A stretch of DNA of 64,000 nucleotides. Origin: Actinoplanes sp. N902-109. GTDB taxonomy: Bacteria > Actinomycetota > Actinomycetes > Mycobacteriales > Micromonosporaceae. The first letter of the stretch is position 1, and every line of letters begins with the position of its first letter. Made by a program: the position numbers and the translations under genes. The stretch is from NCBI RefSeq assembly GCF_000389965.1, contig NC_021191.1, positions 2,047,501-2,111,500 of the forward strand, read 5' to 3'. The notes beneath the pieces were generated by a model that had not been told where the DNA came from, did no database searches, and was given only the letters and a program-made list of their open reading frames with translations. Positions 25,723 to 34,581 of the stretch are shown in pieces.

Positions 25723-27492
25723 TCAGTCCGGGTGGTCCACCAGCGCGATGAGCTGCTCGACCACGTGATCGGGCTCCAGGTTGCGCTCGGTCACCGCCAC
25801 CAGCATGGTCTCCAGATCGGGGTAGCCGAGCTCCTCGGCGAGCCGCCGCAGCGGCACCTCGCTGGCCAGGCCGCGGTCGTGCTTGCGCAGGGTCAGGCCG
25901 ATCGTGGCCCGGCCCAGACGGACCTTGTCCTGGATGCTGATGCCGGGCGCGTTCTCCTCGGCGAAGTAGCGGTTGATCTGCATCTGGGCCTGGGTCGACT
26001 TGACGAAGCCGAGCCATTCCTTGCGGGGGCCGCGGGGCGCGTCCTGCTCCGGGGCGACCTGGCCGCCCTCGGACTCGGTGAAGATCTCGACGACGTCGCC
26101 GTCGCGCAGCTCCGAGCTGAGCGGGGCCAGGCGGCCGTTGATCGTCGCGGCGAGCGTCTGGTCACCCTTGTCGGGGTGCAACTCGTAGGCGAGGTCGACC
26201 GGGGTGGACCCGGCCGGCAGCTCCATCATGCGGCCCTTGGCGAACACGGTGATCTGGGCCTCGGAGAGGTCACAGCGCAGCGACGCGAGGAACTGGCCGG
26301 CGTCGGTGGTCTCCTCCTGCCAGTCCAGCACCCGCTTGAGCCAGGTGAGCTGGTCCTGCCCGGGGGTGTCGATGTCCGACTTGGGATAGCGGTAGCCGGT
26401 GGCGACGCCGTACTCGGCGCAGCGGTGCATGGCGATCGTGCGGATCAGTACCTCGACCAGGCGGCCGTCCGGGCCGGTCACCGTGGTGTGCAGCGAGCGG
26501 TACAGATTGTTCTTGGGCGATGCGATGAAGTCCTTGAACCGGCCGGCCACCGGGCGCCACTGACCGTGGATGGCACCGAGTGCGGCATAACAGTCGGTCT
26601 CGGGGCCGTCGACCACGACGGCGATGCGGGGCAGGTCGAAGGGGACGCTGTGGCCACCGGCGACAGTGTCCTTCCAGATCGAGTAGTAATGCCGGGGCCG
26701 GGGCTGCACGTCCGCGGCGACTCGATGGCGGCGCAGCGCGGAGCGGGCCTTGCCGGTGACGTCGTCCAGGTATTCCTTCCAGCCCGGCCGGTTTTTCACG
26801 TGCTCGTCGATCCGCGCGTACGAATCCGGCTCGAGGTGGTACAGCACCACGTCGTCGAGGTCACGCTTGAGCGCCTGGATGCCGAGCCGGTCGCAGAGCG
26901 GCACCAGCACGTCCAGGGTGGCGGTGGCGATGCGGGCACGCGAGGCGGGCGAGCGGGCGCCCAGGGTGCGCATGTTGTGCAGCCGGTCGGCCAGCTTGAT
27001 CACCAGCACCCGGACGTCCTTGCCGGCCGCGACGATCATCTTGCGGATGGTCTCGCCCTCGGCGGCCTTGCCGTAATACTCCTTGTCGAATTTGGTCACC
27101 CCGTCGACCAGGTGGGTGACCTCGGGGCCGAAGTCGCCGTGCAGCGTCTCGAGGGTGTAGCTGGTGTCCTCGACCGTGTCGTGCAGCAGCGCCGCGACCA
27201 GCGTCGTGGTGTCCATGCCCAGCTCGGCGCAGATCTGCGCGACGGCCAGCGGATGGGTGATGTACGGATCACCGCTCTTGCGGAACTGGCCGCGGTGCAT
27301 GTTCTCGGCAACGGCGTAGCTGCGGCGCAGCACGGCGGCGTCGGCCGAGGGGTGGATCGCCCGATGGGTGCGGGTCAGAGTGGTGACCGGGTCGTCGTCG
27401 TTGCCCTGGAAACTCAGGAACGAACGGAGCCGCGAAAGCGGCGTGGGCAGGGCACGTCCCAGCGCGGCGCCGTGGCCGGCGTCGACGTCCAC
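25723..27492 (-). CDS. RelA/SpoT homologue (HD hydrolase, altered synthetase, TGS; no ACT)
   Basis: Encodes 589 residues. The HD hydrolase domain is intact: His80 (YITHPL), His104-Asp105 (LLHDTVEDT), Asp169 (KLADRLHNM), so ppGpp breakdown is expected. The synthetase region keeps the putative catalytic pair Asp286 and Glu347 (by counting against Rel) and RPRHYYSIW. However the RFDD loop that follows in bifunctional Rel enzymes is replaced by VAGGHSVPFDLP. A TGS domain (about residues 400-465) follows, then a helical part, and the chain stops where zinc-finger and ACT domains normally start. GTG 27492 follows GAGGAGG. A second full-length Rel elsewhere is likely. Confidence 0.88.
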   Translation of the reverse strand: MDVDAGHGAALGRALPTPLSRLRSFLSFQGNDDDPVTTLTRTHRAIHPSADAAVLRRSYAVAENMHRGQFRKSGDPYITHPLAVAQICAELGMDTTTLVAALLHDTVEDTSYTLETLHGDFGPEVTHLVDGVTKFDKEYYGKAAEGETIRKMIVAAGKDVRVLVIKLADRLHNMRTLGARSPASRARIATATLDVLVPLCDRLGIQALKRDLDDVVLYHLEPDSYARIDEHVKNRPGWKEYLDDVTGKARSALRRHRVAADVQPRPRHYYSIWKDTVAGGHSVPFDLPRIAVVVDGPETDCYAALGAIHGQWRPVAGRFKDFIASPKNNLYRSLHTTVTGPDGRLVEVLIRTIAMHRCAEYGVATGYRYPKSDIDTPGQDQLTWLKRVLDWQEETTDAGQFLASLRCDLSEAQITVFAKGRMMELPAGSTPVDLAYELHPDKGDQTLAATINGRLAPLSSELRDGDVVEIFTESEGGQVAPEQDAPRGPRKEWLGFVKSTQAQMQINRYFAEENAPGISIQDKVRLGRATIGLTLRKHDRGLASEVPLRRLAEELGYPDLETMLVAVTERNLEPDHVVEQLIALVDHPD

Positions 27493-27594
27493 TCGGACAC
27501 CTCCTCACCGTTTCGGCAGCACACCGTACGCGGAATCGCCGCGCATCCCTGAAGGATATGCCCCCGAGGATATGCCCGGCTTTCCCGTGGTTCC

Positions 27595-29424
27595 CTACAG
27601 CCTAAGCGAGCGAGCGTCATCCGAATGGTCAGTTACCGATGAGCGAACGGGTGAACCCCGATGCGACCCTGCCGCCTCTGCCCTGGTGAGCAGGGTAGTG
27701 AAGCGCGCTGCGCCACGCGCCGGTGACACCCAGTCGCCAGAAGTTTCCACCAGCCGGGTGTCCGGCCGGTCGAGCCACGCCAGGATCCGCTCGGTTTCCT
27801 CGGCGCTCGCAGCGGGCACCGGCCCCGGTCCGGGTAGGACCGTCTCGGCGGTCGCGCGGGCCAGGTCGAGGGTCGGGCGCGGGTGCAGCCGCGGCGGCGA
27901 GGTCGCGGCGGCGGCGAGCCGGCCGTGCCGGACCACGATGATCTCCCAGCCGTACGAGTCGTTGCGCCGGGCGGCGACCAGCTCGCTGAGACTGGTGAGC
28001 GCATGCAACTTCTGCATCCGTACGGTGGCCCGGAGCAGCGCCACCAGCCGCGCCCGGATGACCGCGGCCTCCTCGTAGCGCTGCTTCGCCGAGAATGCCT
28101 CGATGCGCGCCAGCAGGGCCTCGACCAGCGGCTCCGGATCCCCGTACGTGGCGGTGCGGAACGGGTCCGCGGCGCTGCGGGCGTACGAGTCGGGGGTGAT
28201 CCGATGCTCGCAGGGCGCCGGGCATTTCCCCAGCTCGGCCAGCGCGCAGGCCGGCATGGTGGTCTTGAGGGACAGCTTGTGGGTGCACTGCCGCAAGGGG
28301 ACGGCGTCGTGGACCGCGGCGGCGGCGAGCTCAGCGGTGCGGCGCGAGGAGAACGGCCCGAGATAGGCCGCGCCGTCGTCGGCGAGCTGCCGGACCACCG
28401 ACAGCCGGGGGTAACTCTCGGTGGTCAGCTTCAGCCAGACGACCCGTTCCGGATACTTCGACCTCCGGTTGTACGGCGGGGAGTGGGCCGCGATCAGCCG
28501 TAGCTCGCGCACCTCGGCCTCCAGCGAGTGCGCGCACTCCACGGCCTCCACCCGGGTGGCGGCGGTGATCATCTCGGACATCCGGGCGCGCTTCTCGCTG
28601 GCGGTGAAGTAGCTGCGCACGCGCTTGGCGATGTCGACCGACGTGCCCACGTAGAGCGGCCGGTCGTCGGCGGCCCGGAACACGTAGACCCCCGGCACAT
28701 GCGGCAGGTCGTCGGCCAGGTGCCGCTTGCTCCGCTGGGCCGGGGTGACCGCCCGGCCGAACTCGATCGCGTCACCCAGCGTGTGCACCTTGAAGCTGCC
28801 CAGCCGCTCGATCAGCCCGTGCAGCACGTCGACCGTGGCCTTGGCGTCGTCGAGCGCCCGGTGCGTCGGCGTGACCGCGGCGTTGAAGAACTGCGCGAGC
28901 GTGCCGAGCTTGCGGTTGGGCACCTCGTCGCGGGTCAGCGCCCGGCGGGCCAGCGCGGCGGTGTCCACCACCCGCAGCTGCGGCCAGGCGTATCCGTGCC
29001 GCGCGCAGGCCGCTTTGAGAAACCCGACGTCGTACGGGGCGTTGTGCGCGACCAGCACCGCGCCGCGCAGGAATTCCAGCAGGCTCGGCAGCACCTGCTC
29101 GATCGGTGGCGCCGGGGCCAGCATCGCCTCGGTGATGCCGGTCAGCACGGTGATGAACGGCGGCAGCCGCTCACCCGGGTTGACCAGGGTGCCGAAGACC
29201 CCCAGCTCCTCCCCGCCGCGCACCTTGACCGCGCCGATCTCGGTGATGCCGCCGCCGTCCGGCGCGCCGCCGGTCGTCTCCAGGTCGAGGACCACGAATG
29301 TCGTGTCCCGCAGAGACAGCGCCGCTGGATCGACGGAGCCGTCGGCGCTCAGGAGGGTGTCCAGAGTGCCCTGCACGTATGCCGGTTGTGCCACGGCGGG
29401 CAGATTAGAGCGGGGGTACGACAT
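27595..29424 (-). CDS. DEDDh exonuclease fused to GIY-YIG (UvrC-like) nuclease
   Basis: Encodes 609 residues. Residues about 40-205 are a DnaQ-type 3'-5' exonuclease: FVVLDLETTG, VAHNAPYDVGFL and the final H-x4-D in HRALDDAKAT. Residues about 240-320 are GIY-YIG: PGVYVFRAADDRPLYVGTS and the catalytic Arg region RVRSYF. Then comes a UvrC-like Cys segment (CTHKLSLKTTMPACALAELGKCPAPCEH) and a UvrB/C-type helical motif (EEAAVIRARLVALL). The same fusion occurs as Rv2191 in M. tuberculosis. It probably acts in DNA repair. ATG 29424 has a purine-rich stretch directly before it. Divergent from the NYN protein. Confidence 0.92.
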   Translation of the reverse strand: MSYPRSNLPAVAQPAYVQGTLDTLLSADGSVDPAALSLRDTTFVVLDLETTGGAPDGGGITEIGAVKVRGGEELGVFGTLVNPGERLPPFITVLTGITEAMLAPAPPIEQVLPSLLEFLRGAVLVAHNAPYDVGFLKAACARHGYAWPQLRVVDTAALARRALTRDEVPNRKLGTLAQFFNAAVTPTHRALDDAKATVDVLHGLIERLGSFKVHTLGDAIEFGRAVTPAQRSKRHLADDLPHVPGVYVFRAADDRPLYVGTSVDIAKRVRSYFTASEKRARMSEMITAATRVEAVECAHSLEAEVRELRLIAAHSPPYNRRSKYPERVVWLKLTTESYPRLSVVRQLADDGAAYLGPFSSRRTAELAAAAVHDAVPLRQCTHKLSLKTTMPACALAELGKCPAPCEHRITPDSYARSAADPFRTATYGDPEPLVEALLARIEAFSAKQRYEEAAVIRARLVALLRATVRMQKLHALTSLSELVAARRNDSYGWEIIVVRHGRLAAAATSPPRLHPRPTLDLARATAETVLPGPGPVPAASAEETERILAWLDRPDTRLVETSGDWVSPARGAARFTTLLTRAEAAGSHRGSPVRSSVTDHSDDARSLRL

Positions 29425-29498
29425 TCCTTCCGGGGGCCCGGGAAAACATCACTTGCCTCCGCAAGCTTTTCCGCTGCCCACGGTGGGAGAATGGATTC

Positions 29499-31067
29499 AT
29501 GTCCGCGCCCCAGGAGTTCTCCGACCGGCCCGCCGGGGAGGCGGTGCCCGTCGACGCGGACGTGCCCGCTTCGCCGGATCCGACCGTGCCGGCCGCCCCG
29601 GCGGTCGACGTGGTGGCTGCGCCGGTGCAGGCTGCATCGACGGCGGAGGACGCGCGGGCCGAGCCCTTCGGCGCGGCCGCCGGTAGGCCGGGCGCTGAGC
29701 TGGACGGCGGGTCCAGTGCCGAGCCGGACGGCGGGTCCGGTGGTGAACCGGACGGTGGGTCCGGTGGTGAGCCGGTGCTGCCGGAGCCGGTGCGGCAGCG
29801 CATCACCGCGCTGACTGCCGCCGCGCTGCCCGGGTTGCCGGCCGAGGAGATCCCGATCCCGCTGCGCAAAGTGGCTCGGTTCGCCCCCAACCGGCGCGCC
29901 CGGCTCGGCGCGCAGGCGCTGGCCGCGCAGCTCGCCGCCGACCCGCTGTTCCGGCAGCGGATCGGCAGCCGGAGCGTCACCGATGCGGGTGACCTCGGCG
30001 CGGCCGTCGCGGCGGGGATGGCGCCCGCCGCCGCTGACCCGGTCGAGGTCGCCGCGCTGGCCTACCTGGTCCGGCCCGAGGGCTGGCGGTCGCTGATCGA
30101 GGCGGCCGGGGAGACCGTACGCGCCGAGGCCGACAGCGCCGCCGTCGCCGGTCTGGTGCACGAGGCCGAGCAGCGGGTCGCCCGCGCCGAGCACGACCGC
30201 GCGGTCGCCAAGGTGGAGGCCGACAAGCTGCGCGACGAGCTCGCCCGGGTCCGCGAGGAGCTGGGTCAGCTGCGCGAGGAGGCCCGCTCGACCGGGCGCG
30301 CGCTGCGTGAGTCGCAGGCTGCGCTCAAGCGGGCCACCGACCTGGTCGCCACCGAGAAGGGCCGGGCCACCAAGGCCGCCGCCGAGCACGACGCCGAGGT
30401 ACGCCGCCTGCGCAGCCGGCTGGCCGAGGCCGAGGCGCTCGCCGCGTCCGGCAAGCAGAGCGCCAAGGACGCCCGGGCCGCCGACGACGCCCGGGTGTGG
30501 CTGCTGCTGGAGACGATCGGCCAGGCCGCCAGCGGGCTGCGCCGCGAGCTGGCGATCAGCCCGGCCGACAAGCTCCCGGCCGACTTCGTCGCGGACGTCG
30601 CCGCCGACCGGCCGGGTGCCCTCGAACGCTCCCGCCCGCGCGCCCAGGACACCGACGACCCGGGCCGGCTCGACCAGCTGCTCGCCCTGCCCCGGGCTCA
30701 CCTGATCGTGGACGGCTACAACGTCACCAAGCGCGGCTTCGCCGAGATGTCGCTGGAGCAGCAGCGCAAACGGCTGATCACCGGGCTCGGCGGGATCGCC
30801 GCGCAGACCGGCGACGAGGTCACGGTGGTCTTCGACGGCGCCGAGCGGGTGCACGGACTGCCACCGGCCCCGCGCGGCGTGCGCGTCCTGTTCTCGCACA
30901 AGGGCGACACCGCCGACGAGCTGATCCGCCAGCTCGTCCGCGCCGAACCGGCCGGCCGGCCGCTCGTGGTGATCTCGTCCGACCGCGAGGTGGCCGACGG
31001 GGTACGCCGCCACGGTGCCTACCCGATGGGCGCCGACTCGCTGCTGCGCCGGCTCGCCCGGTCCTGA
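29499..31067 (+). CDS. NYN-domain RNase-like protein with coiled coil
   Basis: Encodes 522 residues. The first 90 are acidic and Pro/Gly-rich, including three DGGS(S/G)xEP repeats encoded by near-identical 24-bp units (29701-29772). Residues about 200-320 are a long coiled coil (VEADKLRDELARVREELGQ). The C-terminal 160 residues are a YacP-like NYN domain with metal-binding Asp in LIVDGYNVTKRGF, VVFDGAERV and VISSDREVADG, related to PIN RNases. ATG 29499 follows GGGAGA. It faces away from the DEDDh/GIY-YIG gene. A minisatellite follows. Confidence 0.9.
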   Translation: MSAPQEFSDRPAGEAVPVDADVPASPDPTVPAAPAVDVVAAPVQAASTAEDARAEPFGAAAGRPGAELDGGSSAEPDGGSGGEPDGGSGGEPVLPEPVRQRITALTAAALPGLPAEEIPIPLRKVARFAPNRRARLGAQALAAQLAADPLFRQRIGSRSVTDAGDLGAAVAAGMAPAAADPVEVAALAYLVRPEGWRSLIEAAGETVRAEADSAAVAGLVHEAEQRVARAEHDRAVAKVEADKLRDELARVREELGQLREEARSTGRALRESQAALKRATDLVATEKGRATKAAAEHDAEVRRLRSRLAEAEALAASGKQSAKDARAADDARVWLLLETIGQAASGLRRELAISPADKLPADFVADVAADRPGALERSRPRAQDTDDPGRLDQLLALPRAHLIVDGYNVTKRGFAEMSLEQQRKRLITGLGGIAAQTGDEVTVVFDGAERVHGLPPAPRGVRVLFSHKGDTADELIRQLVRAEPAGRPLVVISSDREVADGVRRHGAYPMGADSLLRRLARS

Positions 31068-31111
31068 CCCGCGCGCCCGGCTCGGCCGCCGCTACGGCCG
31101 CGCCCGGCCCG

Positions 31112-31456
31112 CCGTCTCGCGCCCGCCCGGCTCGCCGTGTCGCGCCCGCCCGGCTCGCCGTGTCGCGCCCGCCCGGCTCGCCGTGTCGCGCCCGCCCGGC
31201 TCGCCGTGTCGCGCCCGCCCGGCTCGCCGTGTCGCGCCCGCCCGGCTCGCCGTGTCGCGCCCGCCCGGCTCGCCGTGTCGCGCCCGCCCGGCTCGCCGTG
31301 TCGCGCCCGCCCGGCTCGCCGTGTCGCGCCCGCCCGGCTCGCCGTGTCGCGCCCGCCCGGCTCGCCGTGTCGCGCCCGGCGGCCTGCCGTCTCGCGGCCG
31401 GCCGGGCCGCCGTCTCACGCCCGCGGCCTGCCGTGTCGCGCCCGGTCCGGCCGCCG
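31112..31456. repeat. 23-bp minisatellite
   Basis: Eleven nearly identical copies of CCGTGTCGCGCCCGCCCGGC plus TCG run head to tail from 31112 to 31364; the first has CTCG for GTCG. About four decayed units continue to 31456. The 23-bp period reads through all three frames, so the apparent repeat proteins are artefacts. It fills the gap between the NYN gene and a small Cys-rich gene. Confidence 0.95.
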
Positions 31457-31567
31457 GTCCGGGCGCGGTCCGCCCGGTTCCAGGTCGCCTCGACAGGGCT
31501 CTGAGCTGCGGGTGCGGAAAAGTGTCGTACCCCCTCCGTAACGTTGTGGGCACGGAAGGAGGAAGCG

Positions 31568-31789
31568 ATGCTGATCGACTGCGGTCGCTGCCCCGGAAGG
31601 GGCCGCGGATGCGAGGGATGCCTGATCAAGACGCTCGCGGACACCCCCGAGGGCCTCGGTGACCTGACCCCCGGAGAGCTGCAAGCCATCGAGGTCTTCG
31701 AGCTGGCCGGTTTCGACGTCGAGCTGCTGGAGACCCCGGAGCCACCGGTCGAGGTCCCGTTCTACCGGCGCCGCGGCAACGTGGCCTGA
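31568..31789 (+). CDS. Small Cys-containing conserved-type protein (73 aa)
   Basis: Encodes 73 residues. The N-terminal MLIDCGRCPGRGRGCEGCL has four Cys in two pairs and could bind zinc or a cluster. The rest is acidic (TPGELQAIEVFELAGFDVEL). I recall short proteins with the same MLIDC start in Streptomyces, of unknown function. ATG 31568 follows AAGGAGG 5 nt upstream, an excellent ribosome site. Confidence 0.8.
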   Translation: MLIDCGRCPGRGRGCEGCLIKTLADTPEGLGDLTPGELQAIEVFELAGFDVELLETPEPPVEVPFYRRRGNVA

Positions 31790-31826
31790 CCATCGCCCGC
31801 CCGGCCCGCTGCGCCGTCACCGCAGC

Positions 31827-31970
31827 GGGGCGAGCGCCGGTGTGGGCGCTGTGCCGTGGCAGCGGGGCGAGCGTCGGTGTGGGCGTTGTGCCGCTGCAGG
31901 GGCGAGCACCGGCGTAGGCGTTGTGCCGTGGCAGCGGGGCAAGCACCGGTGTGGGCGTTGTGCCGCGGCA
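31827..31970. repeat. Four-copy repeat of about 36 bp
   Basis: Copies begin GGGGCGAGC or GGGGCAAGC at 31827, 31864, 31899 and 31935 and contain CCGGTGTGGGCG(T/C)TGTGCCG. They lie in the 258-bp gap before the M48 gene. No gene is seen in the gap. Confidence 0.85.
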
Positions 31971-32047
31971 GGGTGGGGGAGCGCCGGCTGAGGTCGCTGC
32001 GCTGCCACTGGGGCGGGGTGGAGGGGCGCCTACTAGGATCGTGAGCC

Positions 32048-33304
32048 GTGACGCCTCGCTTGTGGGCTGCTGCCTCGCTGGCGGTGCTGCTGATCGGCCT
32101 TGTCGTGTTCGCTGCCGTCACCGTGCCGTGGCATCGGCCGCCGGCGCCGCGGGCTGATCAGGTGGCGGCGCTGCGGGAGTTTCCTGCCGGGCAGTTGAGC
32201 CGGGCGCGGGCGTTCCACTCGGCGCTGCGGCCCGGGTCGTACGGGTCGATGGCGGTCGGGCTGATCGGTGCGCTGGTGCTGGGGCTGACCCCGGTGGGCG
32301 CCCGGCTGGTGACGCTGGCCGGCCGGCCGTTCGGTGACCACTGGATCGCCCGGGCGGTGCTCGGCGGGTTGCTGATCGTGCTGGTCGTCGAGGTGCTGAC
32401 TCTGCCGTTCGCCGCGTGGCGGCACCGGATCGTCGTCGAGTACGGCATCTCCACCCAGGGGTGGGGCGCCTGGGCGGTCGATCTGGCCAAGTCGTACGCC
32501 GTCGGCGCGGTGCTCGGCGGGCTGGTGCTGCTCGGCTTCTTCACGGTGACCAGGCTCACTCCGCGGTGGTGGTGGGCGTATGGCGCGGCCGGGGCGGCGG
32601 TGCTGGTGGTGCTGTTGTCGTTCGTGTTGCCCGTGGTGGTCGAACCGATTTTCAACAAGTTCACCCCGATGGCCGCCGGGCCGCTGCGCACCGAGCTGAT
32701 GGAGCTGGCCGCCCGGGACGGTGTGCCGGTCAAGGACGTGCTGGTCGCGGATGCGTCGCGGCGCACGCGGGCGGTCAACGCCTACGTGTCGGGGTTCGGA
32801 CCGACCCGGCGGATTGTCGTGTACGACACGATGCTGACCGAGGCCACCCCGGACGAGGTCGTGTCGGTCACCGCGCATGAGCTGGGCCACGCCAAGCGGC
32901 AGGACGTGCTGACCGGCACAGTCATCGGCGCGCTGGGGGCTGCGGCCGCGGTGATCGCGTTGTATCTGATCGGGTCGCTGGGCTGGCTGTTACGCCGGGC
33001 CGGGGTGGAGTCGATGGGTGAGCCCCGGGCGATCGCGTTGCTGCTGGCCCTGGTGACGGTGGCCGGGCTGGTCGGTGGTCCGCTGCAGGCGCTGGTGTCG
33101 CGGCGGGTCGAGGCGCGCGCCGACGAGCATGCGCTGGAGCTGACCGGCAACCCCGCGACGTTCGAGGCGATGCAGCGCCGCCTGGGCACCGTCAACCTGT
33201 CCGACCCCGCCCCGCCCGCCTGGGAGTACGTGATGTCCGCTTCGCACCCGTCCACCGTGGAACGCATGGCGGCGGCCCGTGCCTATGCCCGGGGTGAGCG
33301 CTGA
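32048..33304 (+). CDS. M48 family membrane metallopeptidase (Ste24-like)
   Basis: Encodes 418 residues. Several membrane helices lie N-terminal (the first at residues 5-25) and around the active site. The zinc motif HELGH is in VSVTAHELGHAKRQDV and the third ligand Glu is in VEARADEHALELTG. It cleaves membrane or misfolded envelope proteins, like CAAX protease/HtpX relatives. GTG 32048 lies 8 nt after TAGGAT (32034-32039) with no ribosome site, so it is probably leaderless. Its last 39 bp are part of a 49-bp duplication that reaches into the pimB start. Confidence 0.92.
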   Translation: MTPRLWAAASLAVLLIGLVVFAAVTVPWHRPPAPRADQVAALREFPAGQLSRARAFHSALRPGSYGSMAVGLIGALVLGLTPVGARLVTLAGRPFGDHWIARAVLGGLLIVLVVEVLTLPFAAWRHRIVVEYGISTQGWGAWAVDLAKSYAVGAVLGGLVLLGFFTVTRLTPRWWWAYGAAGAAVLVVLLSFVLPVVVEPIFNKFTPMAAGPLRTELMELAARDGVPVKDVLVADASRRTRAVNAYVSGFGPTRRIVVYDTMLTEATPDEVVSVTAHELGHAKRQDVLTGTVIGALGAAAAVIALYLIGSLGWLLRRAGVESMGEPRAIALLLALVTVAGLVGGPLQALVSRRVEARADEHALELTGNPATFEAMQRRLGTVNLSDPAPPAWEYVMSASHPSTVERMAAARAYARGER

Positions 33305-33376
33305 TGACCACCCTCGCCGGGGGACGGATGGCGGCGGCCCGTGCCCACGCCTGGGGTGAGCGCTGATGACCACCCT
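33266..33376. repeat. 49-bp direct duplication spanning the M48-pimB junction
   Basis: Copy 1 (33266-33314) holds the last 12 M48 codons, the stop and the first bases of a pimB-like start. Copy 2 (33328-33376) repeats it with 3 mismatches and provides the real pimB start. A 13-bp spacer separates them. Confidence 0.93.
33304..33366 (+). CDS. 20-codon micro-ORF bridging M48 and pimB
   Basis: ATG 33304 overlaps the M48 stop (TGATG) and the ORF ends with TGA 33364-33366, whose A is the A of the pimB ATG (again TGATG). The peptide is MTTLAGGRMAAARAHAWGER. It was created by the 49-bp duplication: the first four codons are a copied pimB start and the rest a copied M48 end. It probably serves only to keep translational coupling; a peptide function is unlikely. 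Confidence 0.5.
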   Translation: MTTLAGGRMAAARAHAWGER

Positions 33377-34493
33377 GCTGGTCACGAACGACTTCCCGCC
33401 GCGGCCGGGCGGGATCCAGCAGTTCGTCCACAACTTGGCCGTACGCCGGCCCGCCGGTTCGGTGGTCGTGTATGCGTCCACCTGGCGGGGCGCGGAGAAG
33501 TTCGACGCCGAGCAGCCGTTCGAGGTGGTCCGGGAGGACACCGGGGTGCTGCTGCCCACCCCGGCGGTGGCGCGCCGGGCGGCGGGGATCGCCCGGTCGC
33601 ACGGGTGTGACAGCGTCTGGTTCGGGGCCGCGGCGCCGCTGGGGTTGCTGGCCGGTGGGTTGCGCCGGCGGGCCGGGGTGGAGCGGGCGGTGTCGCTCAC
33701 CCACGGCCACGAGATCGGCTGGGCCGCGCTGCCCGGCGCCCGTCAGGTGTTGCAGCGTATCGCCGACGGCAACGACGTGGTGACCTATCTGACCGAGTTC
33801 CAGCGGGTGCGGCTCGAGCGCGCGTTGCACGGGCGCACCGAGCTCGAACGGCTCACCCCCGGGGTGGATGTCGACGTGTACCACCCCGGCGTGGACGGTG
33901 CGCCGGTGCGAGCGCGGTTCGGGCTGAGCGACCGGCCGGTGGTGGTGTGCGTGTCGCGGCTGGTGCCCCGCAAGGGTCAGGACATGCTGATCCGGGCGCT
34001 GCCGCTGATCCGGCGGCGGGTGCCGGGCGCGGCGTTGCTGGTCGTGGGCGGGGGTCCGTACCGGAAGAAGTTGCAGGCGTTGGCCCGCGCCGAGCGGGTG
34101 GAGAACGACGTCGTGTTCACGGGTTCGGTGCCGTGGTCGGAGCTGCCGGCGCACTACGCGGCGGGCGACGTCTATGCGATGCCGTGCCGCACCCGGGGTG
34201 GCGGTCTCGACGTCGAGGGGCTGGGCATCGTCTATCTGGAGGCGTCGGCGACCGGATTGCCCGTGGTGGCCGGCGATTCCGGCGGCGCCCCCGACGCGGT
34301 GCTGGAAGGGGCGACCGGCCATGTCGTGGACGGCCGTGACGTGCGGGCCATCGCCGGCCGGGTGGGCGATCTGCTCGCCGATCCGGCCAAGGCCCGCAGC
34401 ATGGGCGCGGCCGGGCGGGCCTGGGTGGAGCGGGAGTGGCGCTGGGAGAGCAAGGCGGCCCGGCTGGGGGACCTGCTTCGTGCCAAGAAATGA
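33366..34493 (+). CDS. pimB: GDP-mannose-dependent phosphatidylinositol mannosyltransferase PimB-type
   Basis: Encodes 375 residues; a GT4 glycosyltransferase with GT-B fold. LLVTNDFPPRPGGIQQFV opens the acceptor domain, THGHEIGW follows, and the donor domain has SRLVPRKGQDMLIRAL and EGLGIVYLEASATGLPVVAG with the EX7E-type Glu pair. It resembles mycobacterial PimB' (Rv2188c), which adds the second mannose to phosphatidylinositol mannoside at the inner membrane face. Another lipid-sugar acceptor is possible. ATG 33366 has no Shine-Dalgarno but is coupled to the preceding stop by TGATG. Confidence 0.88.
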   Translation: MTTLLVTNDFPPRPGGIQQFVHNLAVRRPAGSVVVYASTWRGAEKFDAEQPFEVVREDTGVLLPTPAVARRAAGIARSHGCDSVWFGAAAPLGLLAGGLRRRAGVERAVSLTHGHEIGWAALPGARQVLQRIADGNDVVTYLTEFQRVRLERALHGRTELERLTPGVDVDVYHPGVDGAPVRARFGLSDRPVVVCVSRLVPRKGQDMLIRALPLIRRRVPGAALLVVGGGPYRKKLQALARAERVENDVVFTGSVPWSELPAHYAAGDVYAMPCRTRGGGLDVEGLGIVYLEASATGLPVVAGDSGGAPDAVLEGATGHVVDGRDVRAIAGRVGDLLADPAKARSMGAAGRAWVEREWRWESKAARLGDLLRAKK

Positions 34494-34581
34494 TGAATGG
34501 TAATCACTCCTGGAACATGCATAGACACGCATCGTGATAGGGCGGTATCAACGGCTGACGACCCACGGGACGGAGCCGTTG

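Noticed and set aside
31112..31456. The 23-bp direct repeats as a CRISPR array.
   Set aside because: The units abut with no spacers and no cas genes are near.
34515..34535. A six-codon ORF (MHRHAS) before the ABC exporter gene as a leader peptide.
   Set aside because: No ribosome site, no attenuator hairpin and no meaningful residue run; chance is enough to explain it.
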